Assembly (NCBI RefSeq): GCF_009649815.1
Contig: NZ_WJIC01000001.1
Location: 744,001 to 808,000 of the forward strand
DNA: 64,000 bases
Source: Nocardia sp. SYP-A9097
Lineage (GTDB): Bacteria; Actinomycetota; Actinomycetes; Mycobacteriales; Mycobacteriaceae
Direction: 5' to 3'
Under the pieces are notes generated by a model that worked only from the letters and a program-made list of their open reading frames with translations, ran no database searches and was not told the origin of the DNA. Below are positions 36,881-45,558 of the stretch, one piece after another. The position numbers and the translations under genes are program-made. Within the stretch, counting starts at the first letter, position 1; the number at the start of each line of letters is the position of its first letter.

Positions 36881-38092
36881 GTGTCCTCGATCGAAGCGGC
36901 CGTCTTCGGCCATCACGAGGCCGATCCACGCGCCCTGCTCTACTACGAATGGTGTCAACGCGGTGAATCCGGCTATGCGGTAGCGGATTTCGCCGAAGAT
37001 GTGAACGAATTGTCGCTGGCGGACCGGCCGATGGACGCCGACTGCTGGCGACTGTTGGATCGCATCGAATCGGCCACCCGATTACCGGGGTGGCCGCACT
37101 TCGAATGGATCGATACCGGTGGCGATCCGAATATCATTGGCGTGGAACGTGATTCGCCTGCCGCCCGCACGCCCTCCGATTACTCCCGGGCCGAATTGTA
37201 CGACCGCGTTCACGGCGGCTGGCTCGGCCGATGTGCGGGCTGCGTGGTCGCCAGACCGCGTGACAGCGGCGTAATCGGTTGCCCGCGTGACGAAAACCTG
37301 GACTACATCCTGCTCGGCCTGCACCTACTGGAACAGAGCGGCACGGATTTCATCGCCGACGATGTCTCCGCGCTCTGGCTGGAACGCCTGCCCTTCCTGC
37401 GCACCTCCACCGCCGAGCGGGTCGCCTATCGCAATCTCATCGACGGTTTCCTGCCGCCGGATACCGCCACCTACCGAAATCCCTACCGCGAGTGGCGGGG
37501 TGCGCTGGTCCGCGCCGATATCTACGGCTACACCAATCCGGGCGATCCGGCCCGCGCCGCCGAACTGGCCGCTCGCGACGCGTCGATCTCGCACACCGGC
37601 AATGGATTATGGGCGGCGCGCTGGGCGGCGGCCCTCGTGGCGGCGGCCTTCACCGCCGCGAATCCGCAGGAGGCCCTGGCCCGCGCCGAGACCGTGATTC
37701 CGGCGAATTCCCGCCTGGCAGTGGCACTCTCGGAACTAGTCGACGACCACACCCATGGTCTCGCGTGGCAGTACGCCGTAACCGGCATCCACACCCGCTA
37801 CGCGCACTACAACCGCCTGCACGTCATCGGCAATGCCTGCCTGATCGCCGCCGGATTACTGTGGGGCGAAGGCGATTTCACCGAAACAGTGCAACTGACC
37901 GCCCGCGCCGGCTGGGACGTGAACTCCAACGCGGCCACCGCCGGATCCATTGCGGGCATCTTCACCGGAGCCGCGAATATCCCCGCCCGCTGGACGGACC
38001 CCCTCGAAAACACCCTGCACAGCGCGGTAACCGGCTACCCCATCACCCGAATCTCCGACCTGGCTACGAGAACCCACCGCCTACTCACCTGA
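36881..38092 (+). CDS. ADP-ribosylglycohydrolase-like protein with extra N-terminal domain
   Basis: 403 residues. Residues 1-100 are an unrecognised helical domain. From about 105 the ARH fold begins ([13 protein letters not shown], then [16 protein letters not shown]). [18 protein letters not shown] and [16 protein letters not shown] follow, and the C-terminal metal-site helix is [16 protein letters not shown] (about 344-359). ARH enzymes remove ADP-ribose using two Mg2+ ions held by Asp/Thr residues. Here the N-terminal DDT-type motif appears as ENLDY and the C-terminal D-x-D as D-V-N, so activity could be altered. GTG at 36881, 3 bases after the preceding stop; a terminator follows at 38124. 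Confidence 0.85.
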   Translation: MSSIEAAVFGHHEADPRALLYYEWCQRGESGYAVADFAEDVNELSLADRPMDADCWRLLDRIESATRLPGWPHFEWIDTGGDPNIIGVERDSPAARTPSDYSRAELYDRVHGGWLGRCAGCVVARPRDSGVIGCPRDENLDYILLGLHLLEQSGTDFIADDVSALWLERLPFLRTSTAERVAYRNLIDGFLPPDTATYRNPYREWRGALVRADIYGYTNPGDPARAAELAARDASISHTGNGLWAARWAAALVAAAFTAANPQEALARAETVIPANSRLAVALSELVDDHTHGLAWQYAVTGIHTRYAHYNRLHVIGNACLIAAGLLWGEGDFTETVQLTARAGWDVNSNAATAGSIAGIFTGAANIPARWTDPLENTLHSAVTGYPITRISDLATRTHRLLT

Positions 38093-38123
38093 CAACCGCT
38101 GCGGATTCTCTCGATGCGCGAAG

Positions 38124-38155
38124 AAGGGGCCCGGTTCGTCAGAACCGGGCCCCTT
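38124..38155. terminator. Bidirectional hairpin terminator
   Basis: A perfect 14-bp stem, AAGGGGCCCGGTTC (38124-38137) and its complement (38142-38155) around a 4-base loop. It lies between the convergent ARH-like and fadA2 genes. Confidence 0.85.
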
Positions 38156-38196
38156 ACTTGTCTCTCCCACGCCGCGATAGCGGCGCGAAAGGCGTT

Positions 38197-39519
38197 CTAG
38201 CGCTCCACGATGGCGACGACGCCCTGGCCGCCCGCGGCACAGATGGAGACGAGGGCGCGACCGCCGCCGTTCTCCGCCAGCATCTTCGCGGTGGAGGCGA
38301 TGATGCGACCGCCGGTGGCGGCGAACGGGTGGCCCGCGGCCAGCGAGGAGCCGTTGACGTTCAGCTTGCTGCGGTCGATGGACCCCAGCGCGCCGTCCAG
38401 GCCGAGGCGCTCCTTGCAGTACTGGTCCGACTCCCAGCACTGCAGGGTGGCGAGCACGACGGAGGCGAAGGCCTCGTGGATCTCGTAGTAGTCGAAGTCC
38501 TGCAGTGTCAGGCCATTTCGGGCCAGCATGCGCGGCACGGCGTAGGTCGGGGCCATCAGCAGACCGTCCGGCCCGTGGATGTAATCGACGGCGGCGACCT
38601 CGGAGTCGACCAGGTAGGCCAGCGGCGAGAGGTTGCGCGAAGCGGCCCACTCATCGCTGGACAGCAGCACGGTCGAGGCACCATCGGTGAGCGGAGTCGA
38701 GTTGCCCGCGGTCATGGTGGCATCGCCCAGCTTCACACCGAAGACCGGCTTCAGCGTCGACAGCTTCTCGATGGTCGAGCCGGGACGCAGGTTGTCGTCG
38801 CGGGTCAGCCCGAGGAACGGGGTGATCAGGTCATCGAAGAAGCCACGGTCGTAAGCGGCGGCCATGTTCTTGTGCGACAGGTAGGCCAGCTCGTCCTGCG
38901 CCGCACGCGCGACACCGAATTCCTTGGCGGTGACGGCGGCGTGCTCGCCCATCGAAAGTCCGGTGCGCGGTTCGGCATTGCGCGGGATCTCGATGCCGAC
39001 CATGGACGGGCGCAGGCGGCCGACCAGCTTGGCGTAGTCCTTGTTGTTCCTGGCGCGGTTGGCGTCGAGCATCCACTCGCGCATCGACTCGCTGACCCCG
39101 ATGGGCGCGTCCGAGGTGGTGTCCGTACCGCCGCCGATGCCGGCTTCGAAGCGGCCCAACGCGATTCCGTCGGCCACGGTCTGAATGGCCTGCAAACCGG
39201 TGCCGCAGGCGAGCTGCAGATCGTGCGCCGGGGTGTACGGAGACAGGGTGGAGCCGAGCACGCTCTCGCGGATCATGCCGTGCTCGCCGACGCGCTTGAG
39301 GACGGCGCCGCCGACGACCATTCCGAGGCGTTCGCCCTGCAGCCCGAAGCGGCTGACCAGCCCGTTCAGTGCGGCGGTGAACATGTCCTGGTTGGAGGCG
39401 TGCGCGTACTTGCCGTCGGACCGGGCGAACGGAATCCGGTTGCCGCCGAGGATTGCGACAGGCTTGGCCTGCTTGGCGGTCTTGGCCGCGGGCTTCGCCG
39501 AACGGGCTTTGGTGGTCAC
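38197..39519 (-). CDS. fadA2: Acetyl-CoA acyltransferase (thiolase) FadA2
   Basis: 440 residues. Cleaves 3-ketoacyl-CoA in the last step of beta-oxidation. The acyl-accepting Cys is in [13 protein letters not shown], the active-site His in [29 protein letters not shown] supplies the second His, and the C-terminal Cys lies in [13 protein letters not shown]. The Ala/Lys-rich N-terminal 25 residues are an extension. GTG start at 39519. It is divergent from fabG4-htdX across a 171-base gap that carries a palindromic operator. The same gene set is clustered in mycobacteria (Rv0241c-Rv0243). Confidence 0.95.
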   Translation of the reverse strand: MTTKARSAKPAAKTAKQAKPVAILGGNRIPFARSDGKYAHASNQDMFTAALNGLVSRFGLQGERLGMVVGGAVLKRVGEHGMIRESVLGSTLSPYTPAHDLQLACGTGLQAIQTVADGIALGRFEAGIGGGTDTTSDAPIGVSESMREWMLDANRARNNKDYAKLVGRLRPSMVGIEIPRNAEPRTGLSMGEHAAVTAKEFGVARAAQDELAYLSHKNMAAAYDRGFFDDLITPFLGLTRDDNLRPGSTIEKLSTLKPVFGVKLGDATMTAGNSTPLTDGASTVLLSSDEWAASRNLSPLAYLVDSEVAAVDYIHGPDGLLMAPTYAVPRMLARNGLTLQDFDYYEIHEAFASVVLATLQCWESDQYCKERLGLDGALGSIDRSKLNVNGSSLAAGHPFAATGGRIIASTAKMLAENGGGRALVSICAAGGQGVVAIVER

Positions 39520-39597
39520 TCGAGTCTCCAGTGTCTCGTCGGGTGGATTTCCGTACTCGCACGGTCCCGCGGGACCTGCGCTGGTCGGTTTACATTA

Positions 39598-39617
39598 AAC
39601 TTACTCTGGAGTAAGTT
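39598..39617. promoter_or_regulatory. Palindromic TetR-type operator
   Basis: AACTTACTCTGGAGTAAGTT: 9-base arms around a central TG, perfect dyad. It is centred between the start codons of fadA2 (39519) and fabG4 (39691). A near-identical site lies before the TetR gene (44281-44300). Confidence 0.85.
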
Positions 39618-39690
39618 CATTTGTCGACACCGTACCCCGCGAAGGCGTGCAATACCGCCCTCGGGGCCTGGACAAGAGAAGGTAGGAACT

Positions 39691-41049
39691 GTGGCAGCCA
39701 GCAAGAGCAAGGGCGCTCCCAACCTGTACGGATCTTTCATTCACTCCGCGCCGGGCGCGTTCCTGGCGAGCAAGCTCGGCCTGCCGCAGCCGGAGAACCT
39801 GCGCCGCTACGTCGCCGGTCAGCCGCCGCTCGCGGGCCCGGTACTGCTGGGCGGCAAGGGCCGCGTCGCCGACGCCGCCCGGAACCTGCTGTCGGACTAT
39901 ACCTTCGCCGATGCGGTCACCCCGGGCACCAAGCTCGGCGCGCTCGTCTTCGATGCCACCGGCATTCGAACCATCGAGGAACTGCAGCAGCTGTTCGACT
40001 TCTTCCAGCCCGCCATGCGCAGCCTCGCCGCGTCCGGCCGCGTGCTGGTCATCGGCACCACCCCGGAGCTGACCGCGAGCGTCGACGAGCAGATCGCCCA
40101 GCGCGCCCTCGAAGGCTTCAGTCGTTCGGTCGCCAAGGAGCTGCTGCGCGGCGCCACCGGCAACCTGGTGTACCTGCACCCCGAGGCCGCCGCCACCGCC
40201 ACCGGCCTGGAATCGACTCTGCGCTTCATCCTTTCGGGCAAGTCGGCCTTCGTCGACGGCCAGGTGTTCCGCGTCGGCAAGGACGACTCCACCGCCCCGG
40301 CCAGCTGGGACAAGCCCCTCGCGGGCAAGGTCGCCGTGGTCACCGGTGCGGCCCGCGGCATCGGCGCGACCATCGCCGAGGTGTTCGCCCGGGACGGCGC
40401 CACCGTGATCGTCGCCGATATCCCGGCCGCCGGTGAAGCGCTGTCGCAGACCGCCAACAAGGTCGGCGCGACCGCACTCGCCCTGGATGTCACCGCGGCC
40501 GATGCCGCGGTGAAGCTGGCCGAGTTCGCCACCAAGCGTTTCGGCGGCATCGACATCATCGTGCACAACGCCGGTATCACCCGCGACAAGCTGCTCGCGA
40601 ATATGGACGAGGGCCGCTGGAACTCGGTCATCAATGTGAATCTCGCTGCGCCGCACCGTATTACCGAGGGTCTCGTCGCTGCGGGTGCGCTCAAGACCGG
40701 TGGCCGCGTCGTCGACGTGTCCTCAATCGCCGGTATCGCGGGCAACCGTGGCCAGACCAACTACGGCGCGTCCAAGGCCGGTGTCATCGGCATGGTGAAC
40801 GCCGAGGCCCCGAAGCTGGCCGAAAAGGGCATCACCATCAACGCGGTCGCGCCGGGCTTCATCGAAACCGCCATGACCGCCGCGATTCCGCTCACCACCC
40901 GCGAGGCCGGTCGCCTGATGAGCTCGCTGCTGCAGGGCGGTCAGACCGTCGACGTCGCCGAGACCATCGCCTACTTCGCCTCGCCGGCGTCGAACGCGGT
41001 GAGCGGCAATATCGTTCGCGTCTGCGGCCAGAGCCTGATCGGAGCATGA
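39691..41049 (+). CDS. fabG4: 3-oxoacyl-ACP/CoA reductase FabG4
   Basis: 452 residues. The C-terminal half is a short-chain dehydrogenase: cofactor motif [30 protein letters not shown], and catalytic Ser-Tyr-Lys in [12 protein letters not shown] ... NYGASKAG. The N-terminal half (1-210) is a degenerate flavodoxin-like domain typical of the high-molecular-weight FabG4 group. It reduces 3-ketoacyl thioesters or runs in reverse in beta-oxidation. The GTG at 39691 is preceded by GGTAGGA. The stop overlaps the htdX start (ATGA), so the pair is translationally coupled. Confidence 0.95.
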   Translation: MAASKSKGAPNLYGSFIHSAPGAFLASKLGLPQPENLRRYVAGQPPLAGPVLLGGKGRVADAARNLLSDYTFADAVTPGTKLGALVFDATGIRTIEELQQLFDFFQPAMRSLAASGRVLVIGTTPELTASVDEQIAQRALEGFSRSVAKELLRGATGNLVYLHPEAAATATGLESTLRFILSGKSAFVDGQVFRVGKDDSTAPASWDKPLAGKVAVVTGAARGIGATIAEVFARDGATVIVADIPAAGEALSQTANKVGATALALDVTAADAAVKLAEFATKRFGGIDIIVHNAGITRDKLLANMDEGRWNSVINVNLAAPHRITEGLVAAGALKTGGRVVDVSSIAGIAGNRGQTNYGASKAGVIGMVNAEAPKLAEKGITINAVAPGFIETAMTAAIPLTTREAGRLMSSLLQGGQTVDVAETIAYFASPASNAVSGNIVRVCGQSLIGA

Positions 41050-41915
41050 TGAGCCGGACCATCACGCTCGGCGAGGTGCCGAAGAACACCAGCCTGTTCG
41101 TCAAGGCCGCGCTCGGCGCGGTGCCGATTCTGGGACTCTCCAATCGACCGTCGAAGCTGCCGGACCGCACCGTGCGGCTCGAAGGCTTCAAGGTCGACCC
41201 GGACCACCTGGCCGCGTACTGCCACGCCACCGGAGTGCGGTTCGGTGACGCACTGCCGCTGACCTACCCGTTCGTGCTCAGCTTCCCGCTCGCCATGCAA
41301 CTCGTTGTGGCACGCGACTTTCCGTTCGTGGCGGTCGGTGCGGTGCACGCGGAGAACGTCATCGAGCGCACCCGCGAGATCTCGGTATCCGAACCGCTCG
41401 ATTTCGAGACCCACATCGAGAACCTGCGCGAGCATCCCAAGGGCCTGCTCGTGGACGCGATCACCGAGGTGAGTGTCGGCCGGGAACTGGTGTGGCGTCA
41501 GATCACCACCTTCCTGCACCAGCAGCGCACCTCGCTGTCCGGTGGACCCAAGCCCGAGCCCAAGCCGGACGAGGTGCCACCGCCGCCGTTCCGCACGCTG
41601 CGGGTCGATCAGAAGATGATCAACCGGTATGCCGCGGCATCCGGTGACCACAATCCGATCCACACTTCGGCGTTGGGCGCCAAGGCTTTCGGGTTCCCGA
41701 GGCCGATCGCGCACGGAATGTGGTCCGCCGCAAATATTCTCGGCAATATCGAGGGTCGCATCCCCGAAAAGACCACCTACGCGGTGAAATTCGGTAAGCC
41801 GATCTTCCTGCCTTCGACGGTCAACGTCTACACCGACAAGGTCGCGGGCGGCTGGGATCTGGCCCTGAAGAACCCCAAGCAGGGCTACCCGCACCTCACC
41901 GCCACCCTCCGCTGA
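41046..41915 (+). CDS. htdX: MaoC-type 3-hydroxyacyl-thioester dehydratase HtdX
   Basis: 289 residues with a double hotdog fold. The hydratase-2 motif is intact in the C-terminal half: [20 protein letters not shown], with the catalytic Asp and His, followed by [13 protein letters not shown]. The N-terminal hotdog (about 20-150) is non-catalytic. Interconverts (R)-3-hydroxyacyl and trans-2-enoyl thioesters. ATG at 41046 overlaps the fabG4 stop. No clear hairpin is seen directly after; the 284-base gap 41916-42199 holds nothing else that I recognise. Confidence 0.93.
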   Translation: MMSRTITLGEVPKNTSLFVKAALGAVPILGLSNRPSKLPDRTVRLEGFKVDPDHLAAYCHATGVRFGDALPLTYPFVLSFPLAMQLVVARDFPFVAVGAVHAENVIERTREISVSEPLDFETHIENLREHPKGLLVDAITEVSVGRELVWRQITTFLHQQRTSLSGGPKPEPKPDEVPPPPFRTLRVDQKMINRYAAASGDHNPIHTSALGAKAFGFPRPIAHGMWSAANILGNIEGRIPEKTTYAVKFGKPIFLPSTVNVYTDKVAGGWDLALKNPKQGYPHLTATLR

Positions 41916-42199
41916 TTCGACGGCCACCGGTACACCCGTGCCGGTGGCGCATCGAAGCCATACCGCCGCAATCGGTGTGGCAAGTTGGAGACAGTTCAAC
42001 CGAAGACCCGGGGTCGCCTCGCTCCGGTGGTTTCCGAACCACCACAGCGCCCACCTGCCACAGGTAAGGTCGGGCCGCCGACAGCGATCGGCCCCATGGG
42101 GCGGGGCGAGAGCCGCGCACCGATTCGACACCGTATGTCGCCACGCAGGGGTTTCGACATCCGGACACGAATCGGTGTGCGGCTCTTATGGTTCCGAGC

Positions 42200-43516
42200 T
42201 CAGCAGCTGCAATCGCAGCAGCCGCAGTCACAATCGCCACAGTCGCAGCTACAGCAATTCGTGCAGTCGCAGCAGTCGCCACAGTCGCAGCAATCCCGTT
42301 TGAGCCAGGACTCCTTGCGCTCGCCACTGCACGGGCGGGTGTGATCGGAGCAGCAGGCGTACCCGGTGCAGTACTGGGTCACGCCGATCCCGATGCCCTC
42401 CCAGAAGCCGGGGCGCCGGGTGGGAGTTTGCGGCGGCTCGACTCCGAATACCGCCTGCGGGCCGATCGCTGTGTGCGGGCCGCCACCCGTCATCCCGGCG
42501 CGCTTCTGGCCGGGATCTACAGCGGCAGTGTGGATCCCGGCCAAAAACATGCCGGGATGACGAGGGGATTGCCAGGCATGCCATGCTGCCGGTTCAGCGG
42601 ATTCGGCGCTGGGTCGAGTGCCGCACGCGTGTGTGGTGCAGGTGTGGATTGTTCCGGCGGCCTTGCCCAGCTTGCGGACCACGGCGTTGAGCGGATCGAG
42701 CAGCATCCAGCGAATGGACGCGTTGCGTTCGAGCCCGACTCGGGTCAGCGCCGCCTTCAAGAGCGAATTCGATTCGCGCAGTAGGGCATGCGCGTCGGCG
42801 GTGCCGGTGCCGGTGGCGGTCAGGGGGTTGAAGCGGCCTGCTTCGCGGTCTTCGTCGATGTCCTCGAGGGCGTCTGCCAGGTGGGCGATGCGCCCGAAGT
42901 GCCAGCCCGCTTCCCGTAGCGCGTCGGTGTTTTCCGGTCGTCCGGCGAGAACCGCGGTGTGCGCGAACAATTCCGAGGCGCACAGCTGTGTCGGCCAGGT
43001 CAGTTCGTCCAGCGATTCGAGCGAACCGGAGACGGCCGCGCGCTCCCGCCGCGGCTGGGATTCGATTGCGGCGATGAGTGGTTCGATATCCAGGCCGATC
43101 GGCGCGGCCGCCGCGCGGGCTCCGGTATGCCAGCGGTTGGCGACCCTCGTCATCGGGAGCCGGCCGGCACGGCGGGTGTCGCCGTCGTCGATGTGATCGC
43201 GAATCCTGGCCGCGCCCAACAGGAGTGAGGCGGTGGCGGCCAACCGAACGCCGGGTGAGTCGGCGGCCGCGACGCTCGCCTTGCGCATGCCGCGCAGCGG
43301 GCAGGGACCGGCCTCGGTGCGGACGGCGGTGTGCGGCTGCTGCGCCTCGGTGAGGATGCCGAGCACGAGAGCATCGGTATTGGTTGCGGCGCGGGCGAGT
43401 TGGCCGTGGCCGTCGCGCAGGCCGAGGCATAGCCCGCACAGCTGGGTTTGCCAGCTGGTCGCCGCCATGCCGTATTTCGCGGCGCTGTGCGCGCACGGTT
43501 TCAGCATTCCGAACAA
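42200..43516 (-). CDS. DUF5685 family protein with Cys-rich tail
   Basis: 438 residues if it starts at TTG 43516, which gives MFGMLKPCAHSAAKYG, matching the MFG(I)xxPC start known in this family; ATG 43507 is the conservative alternative. N-terminal Cys residues (PCAH, LCGLCLGLRD) suggest metal or redox chemistry. The middle is a helical domain with HLADALEDIDEDREAGRFNP, reminiscent of all-helical prenyl-synthase-like folds. The C-terminal 30 residues contain 16 Cys in CC-D-C and C-D-C patterns. Residues about 316-343 are encoded by an inverted pair of REP-like elements. Function unknown. Confidence 0.8.
   Translation of the reverse strand: MFGMLKPCAHSAAKYGMAATSWQTQLCGLCLGLRDGHGQLARAATNTDALVLGILTEAQQPHTAVRTEAGPCPLRGMRKASVAAADSPGVRLAATASLLLGAARIRDHIDDGDTRRAGRLPMTRVANRWHTGARAAAAPIGLDIEPLIAAIESQPRRERAAVSGSLESLDELTWPTQLCASELFAHTAVLAGRPENTDALREAGWHFGRIAHLADALEDIDEDREAGRFNPLTATGTGTADAHALLRESNSLLKAALTRVGLERNASIRWMLLDPLNAVVRKLGKAAGTIHTCTTHACGTRPSAESAEPAAWHAWQSPRHPGMFLAGIHTAAVDPGQKRAGMTGGGPHTAIGPQAVFGVEPPQTPTRRPGFWEGIGIGVTQYCTGYACCSDHTRPCSGERKESWLKRDCCDCGDCCDCTNCCSCDCGDCDCGCCDCSC
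42487..42567. repeat. Inverted pair of REP-like hairpin elements within DUF5685 gene
   Basis: The left copy (42487-42520) reads CGTCATCCCGGCGCGCTTCT and continues GGCCGGGATCTACA. The right copy (42528-42567) is its inverse, ending GCCGGGATGACGAGGGG. The 7-base centre is GCGGCAG. Each copy can fold on its ATCCCGGC/GCCGGGAT arms and the two can also pair with each other. The segment keeps the reading frame. Confidence 0.85.
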
Positions 43517-43642
43517 GGCGTCCCCATTCCCCGGCCGCGCAACCGGCCGTCCCACAACACAATTCGACCGAACTGTGGCAGGTCGCGGGGCGACTGGCAA
43601 GCCGGGCAGTGCGCTCGGCATGCGGGGTACACGATCCGGCGG

Positions 43643-44251
43643 TCAGGCCGGTTCGGTCTCCTTCTTCTTGCCGGACAGACCGCGCCAGGCGAGATCGTCC
43701 AGCAGGTTCACCGCTTCGGCCATATCGACGGTACCGCTGGCGACCCGATCGGCGATGGCCTCGCCCGCGCCGATCACCGCCACCGACACCACCTCGAAGT
43801 TGGTGCCGGGTTCGGCGTACTTGGCGCTGGATTCGAGCAGCTTCGCGGTGAGCTCGATGACCCGGTCCCGGCTGTTGGAGATCTCCGAGGCGAAGGGTTG
43901 CTGGCCGAGTGCCTGCCGGTACAGCACCTGCCAGGACAGCCGGTTCTGATCGACATAGGAGAGGAATGCCTCCAGGCCCGCCCGCAACTGCTCGTGCGGG
44001 GTGAGCTTGGGGTTGCCTGCCACCGCGACGGCTTCGATGAAGCGCATGCTCTCGCGGTGGATGCAGGCGCGGAACAATTCGTCCTTGGAGCCGTAGTACA
44101 GGTAGAGCATGGGTTTGGAGATCTTCGCCTCGGCGGCGATGGCGTCCATGGAGGTGTCGTGATAACCCTTGCGTGAGAACACTTCCACCGCCGCGTCGAG
44201 CATCTGTTGCTCGCGTACCGCGCGGGGAAGTCGTTTCGTTCCGCCTGCCAT
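43643..44251 (-). CDS. TetR-family regulator, Rv0238 homologue
   Basis: 202 residues. The helix-turn-helix is TSMDAIAAEAKISKPMLYLYYGSKDEL (shown in two parts: TSMDAIAAEAKISKP, then MLYLYYGSKDEL), residues about 30-58. The C-terminal ligand domain has ESMRFIEAVAVAG and WQVLYRQALGQQPFASE. ATG at 44251. A 20-base palindrome 30 bases upstream nearly matches the one between fadA2 and fabG4, so it likely represses itself and the lipid-oxidation genes, with an acyl-CoA as probable inducer (inference). It is the first gene after lpqI on the same strand, 86 bases away. Confidence 0.92.
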   Translation of the reverse strand: MAGGTKRLPRAVREQQMLDAAVEVFSRKGYHDTSMDAIAAEAKISKPMLYLYYGSKDELFRACIHRESMRFIEAVAVAGNPKLTPHEQLRAGLEAFLSYVDQNRLSWQVLYRQALGQQPFASEISNSRDRVIELTAKLLESSAKYAEPGTNFEVVSVAVIGAGEAIADRVASGTVDMAEAVNLLDDLAWRGLSGKKKETEPA

Positions 44252-44280
44252 CCATACTCCTAGGACATATCGAAGCCCCT

Positions 44281-44300
44281 ATCTTACTCCAAGGTAAGTT
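44281..44300. promoter_or_regulatory. Palindromic operator upstream of the TetR gene
   Basis: ATCTTACTCCAAGGTAAGTT, which has CTTAC-N6-GTAAG arms. Read on the other strand it agrees with the site at 39598-39617 in 17 of 20 positions. It lies 30 bases before the TetR start codon, a position suited to autorepression. Confidence 0.82.
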
Positions 44301-44337
44301 CCGCTAGTGCGAATTGCCGGTGATTCGCCATCGGGCG

Positions 44338-45498
44338 TCAGCAGTGTGGAGCGGTGCCCTTGTACTTTGCCATCCTAAGTACCGATGCATCCACTTGGCT
44401 GCCCGGTAGGCGGTCGGCCCGCACCGCCTGCTCCAGTCGATCCAGCACCTGCGGCACCGCGTCGGTGGTGATCCACAGGGCATTGTCGGCCCCCGCGACC
44501 AGGGCGGCTTCCACCGCGTCCTCGATACTCATGCGCGCGGTAATGGCCGCCATACCGCCCAGATCATCGGTGAAGATCACGCCGTCGAACGGAGCCGCGT
44601 CATAGCCCGTGCCATTGCGCAGCAGGGCCATCGCCTCTTTGCTGATGCTGGCGGGCTTACCCGGTTCGGTCAATCCCGGCACATCCAGATGCCCGACCAT
44701 GACCGCTGAACCCGAGTCGATGAGCCTGCGATACGGCACCAGATCCGAGGTCTGCAATTGTTCCAGCGGCGGAGTCCTCACCGCACCGGTGTGCGAATCG
44801 CCCGAACCGGAGCCGTGGCCCGGGAAATGCTTCATGACGGTGCCGATACCGGCATTGTGCGCCGCGCGAATGTAGGCATCGGCGTACTGCACCACCACAT
44901 TCGGATCATCGGAGAAGGAACGGTCGCCGATCACCGAATCATCGGGCTGGCTGCTCACATCCACGTCCGGTGCGAAATCCACTGTGACGCCGTAGGACTT
45001 CAGCTGCTGCGCTCGGTCCAGGCTGAAGGTGTAGAACTCGTCCGCGCTCATCTGGCTCACGGTCGCGCGCGCCGACGGTGCGGGACCGATGAGGTCCTTG
45101 GCTCGCGAAACCCGGCCGCCCTCTTCGTCGATGGTGACCATGAGCGGAGTGCGCGAGGCCGACTGCACCTTGTCGATCTGATGCTGGGCCAGCATCGCCT
45201 TATCGGTCCAGCTGCCGACGAAGATGCCGCCGATCTGCTCGGTCTTCACCACATTCTCGGCATCGGCTTCACCCGTCACACCGACGGTGAGCAATTGCGC
45301 CAGCTTCTGCCGCTGGGTGAACTGCGACAGGTACCCGGCCGCGCAATCCTGTTGCACCGGAGTCGTTGTCGGCGGAACGGTGCTGCTCGGTACCGGTTCG
45401 CTGCTGCTCGGTGCCGATTCATTCGTGCCGCTGCTGCCCGAACACGCGGTCAGCACAACGGCGGACATTGCCAGGACGATCCCGGGGACTAGGCGCAT
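44338..45498 (-). CDS. lpqI: LpqI, lipoprotein beta-N-acetylglucosaminidase (GH3, NagZ-like)
   Basis: 386 residues. The signal peptide MRLVPGIVLAMSAVVLTAC has a lipobox VLTAC, so the mature protein is lipid-anchored outside the membrane. A Ser/Pro linker leads to the GH3 domain, with MKHFPGHGSGSGDSH (the KHFPGHG...DSH catalytic His/Asp loop) and VIFTDDLGGMAAI (nucleophile Asp). It releases N-acetylglucosamine in peptidoglycan recycling; the M. tuberculosis homologue has this activity. ATG 45498 is chosen so the signal peptide begins at residue 1. Confidence 0.94.
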   Translation of the reverse strand: MRLVPGIVLAMSAVVLTACSGSSGTNESAPSSSEPVPSSTVPPTTTPVQQDCAAGYLSQFTQRQKLAQLLTVGVTGEADAENVVKTEQIGGIFVGSWTDKAMLAQHQIDKVQSASRTPLMVTIDEEGGRVSRAKDLIGPAPSARATVSQMSADEFYTFSLDRAQQLKSYGVTVDFAPDVDVSSQPDDSVIGDRSFSDDPNVVVQYADAYIRAAHNAGIGTVMKHFPGHGSGSGDSHTGAVRTPPLEQLQTSDLVPYRRLIDSGSAVMVGHLDVPGLTEPGKPASISKEAMALLRNGTGYDAAPFDGVIFTDDLGGMAAITARMSIEDAVEAALVAGADNALWITTDAVPQVLDRLEQAVRADRLPGSQVDASVLRMAKYKGTAPHC

Positions 45499-45558
45499 GT
45501 ATCCGACGGTAGCTGTCCGCACCCGCCGAGCCCACTCACACACCCCGCCGCCGCGCCG

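Noticed and set aside
37492..39690. Upstream extension of the fabG4 frame
   Set aside because: The frame is open through fadA2 antisense and the operator region, but FabG4 homology and the ribosome site place the start at 39691.
42210..42300. CAG/CAC-rich tract resembling a trinucleotide repeat or CRISPR-like array
   Set aside because: It is the antisense of the Cys/Asp codons of the DUF5685 tail; there are no spacers of constant length.
42594..44255. 553-codon minus-strand frame across the DUF5685 and TetR genes
   Set aside because: Arg-rich shadow that overlaps both real genes in another frame.
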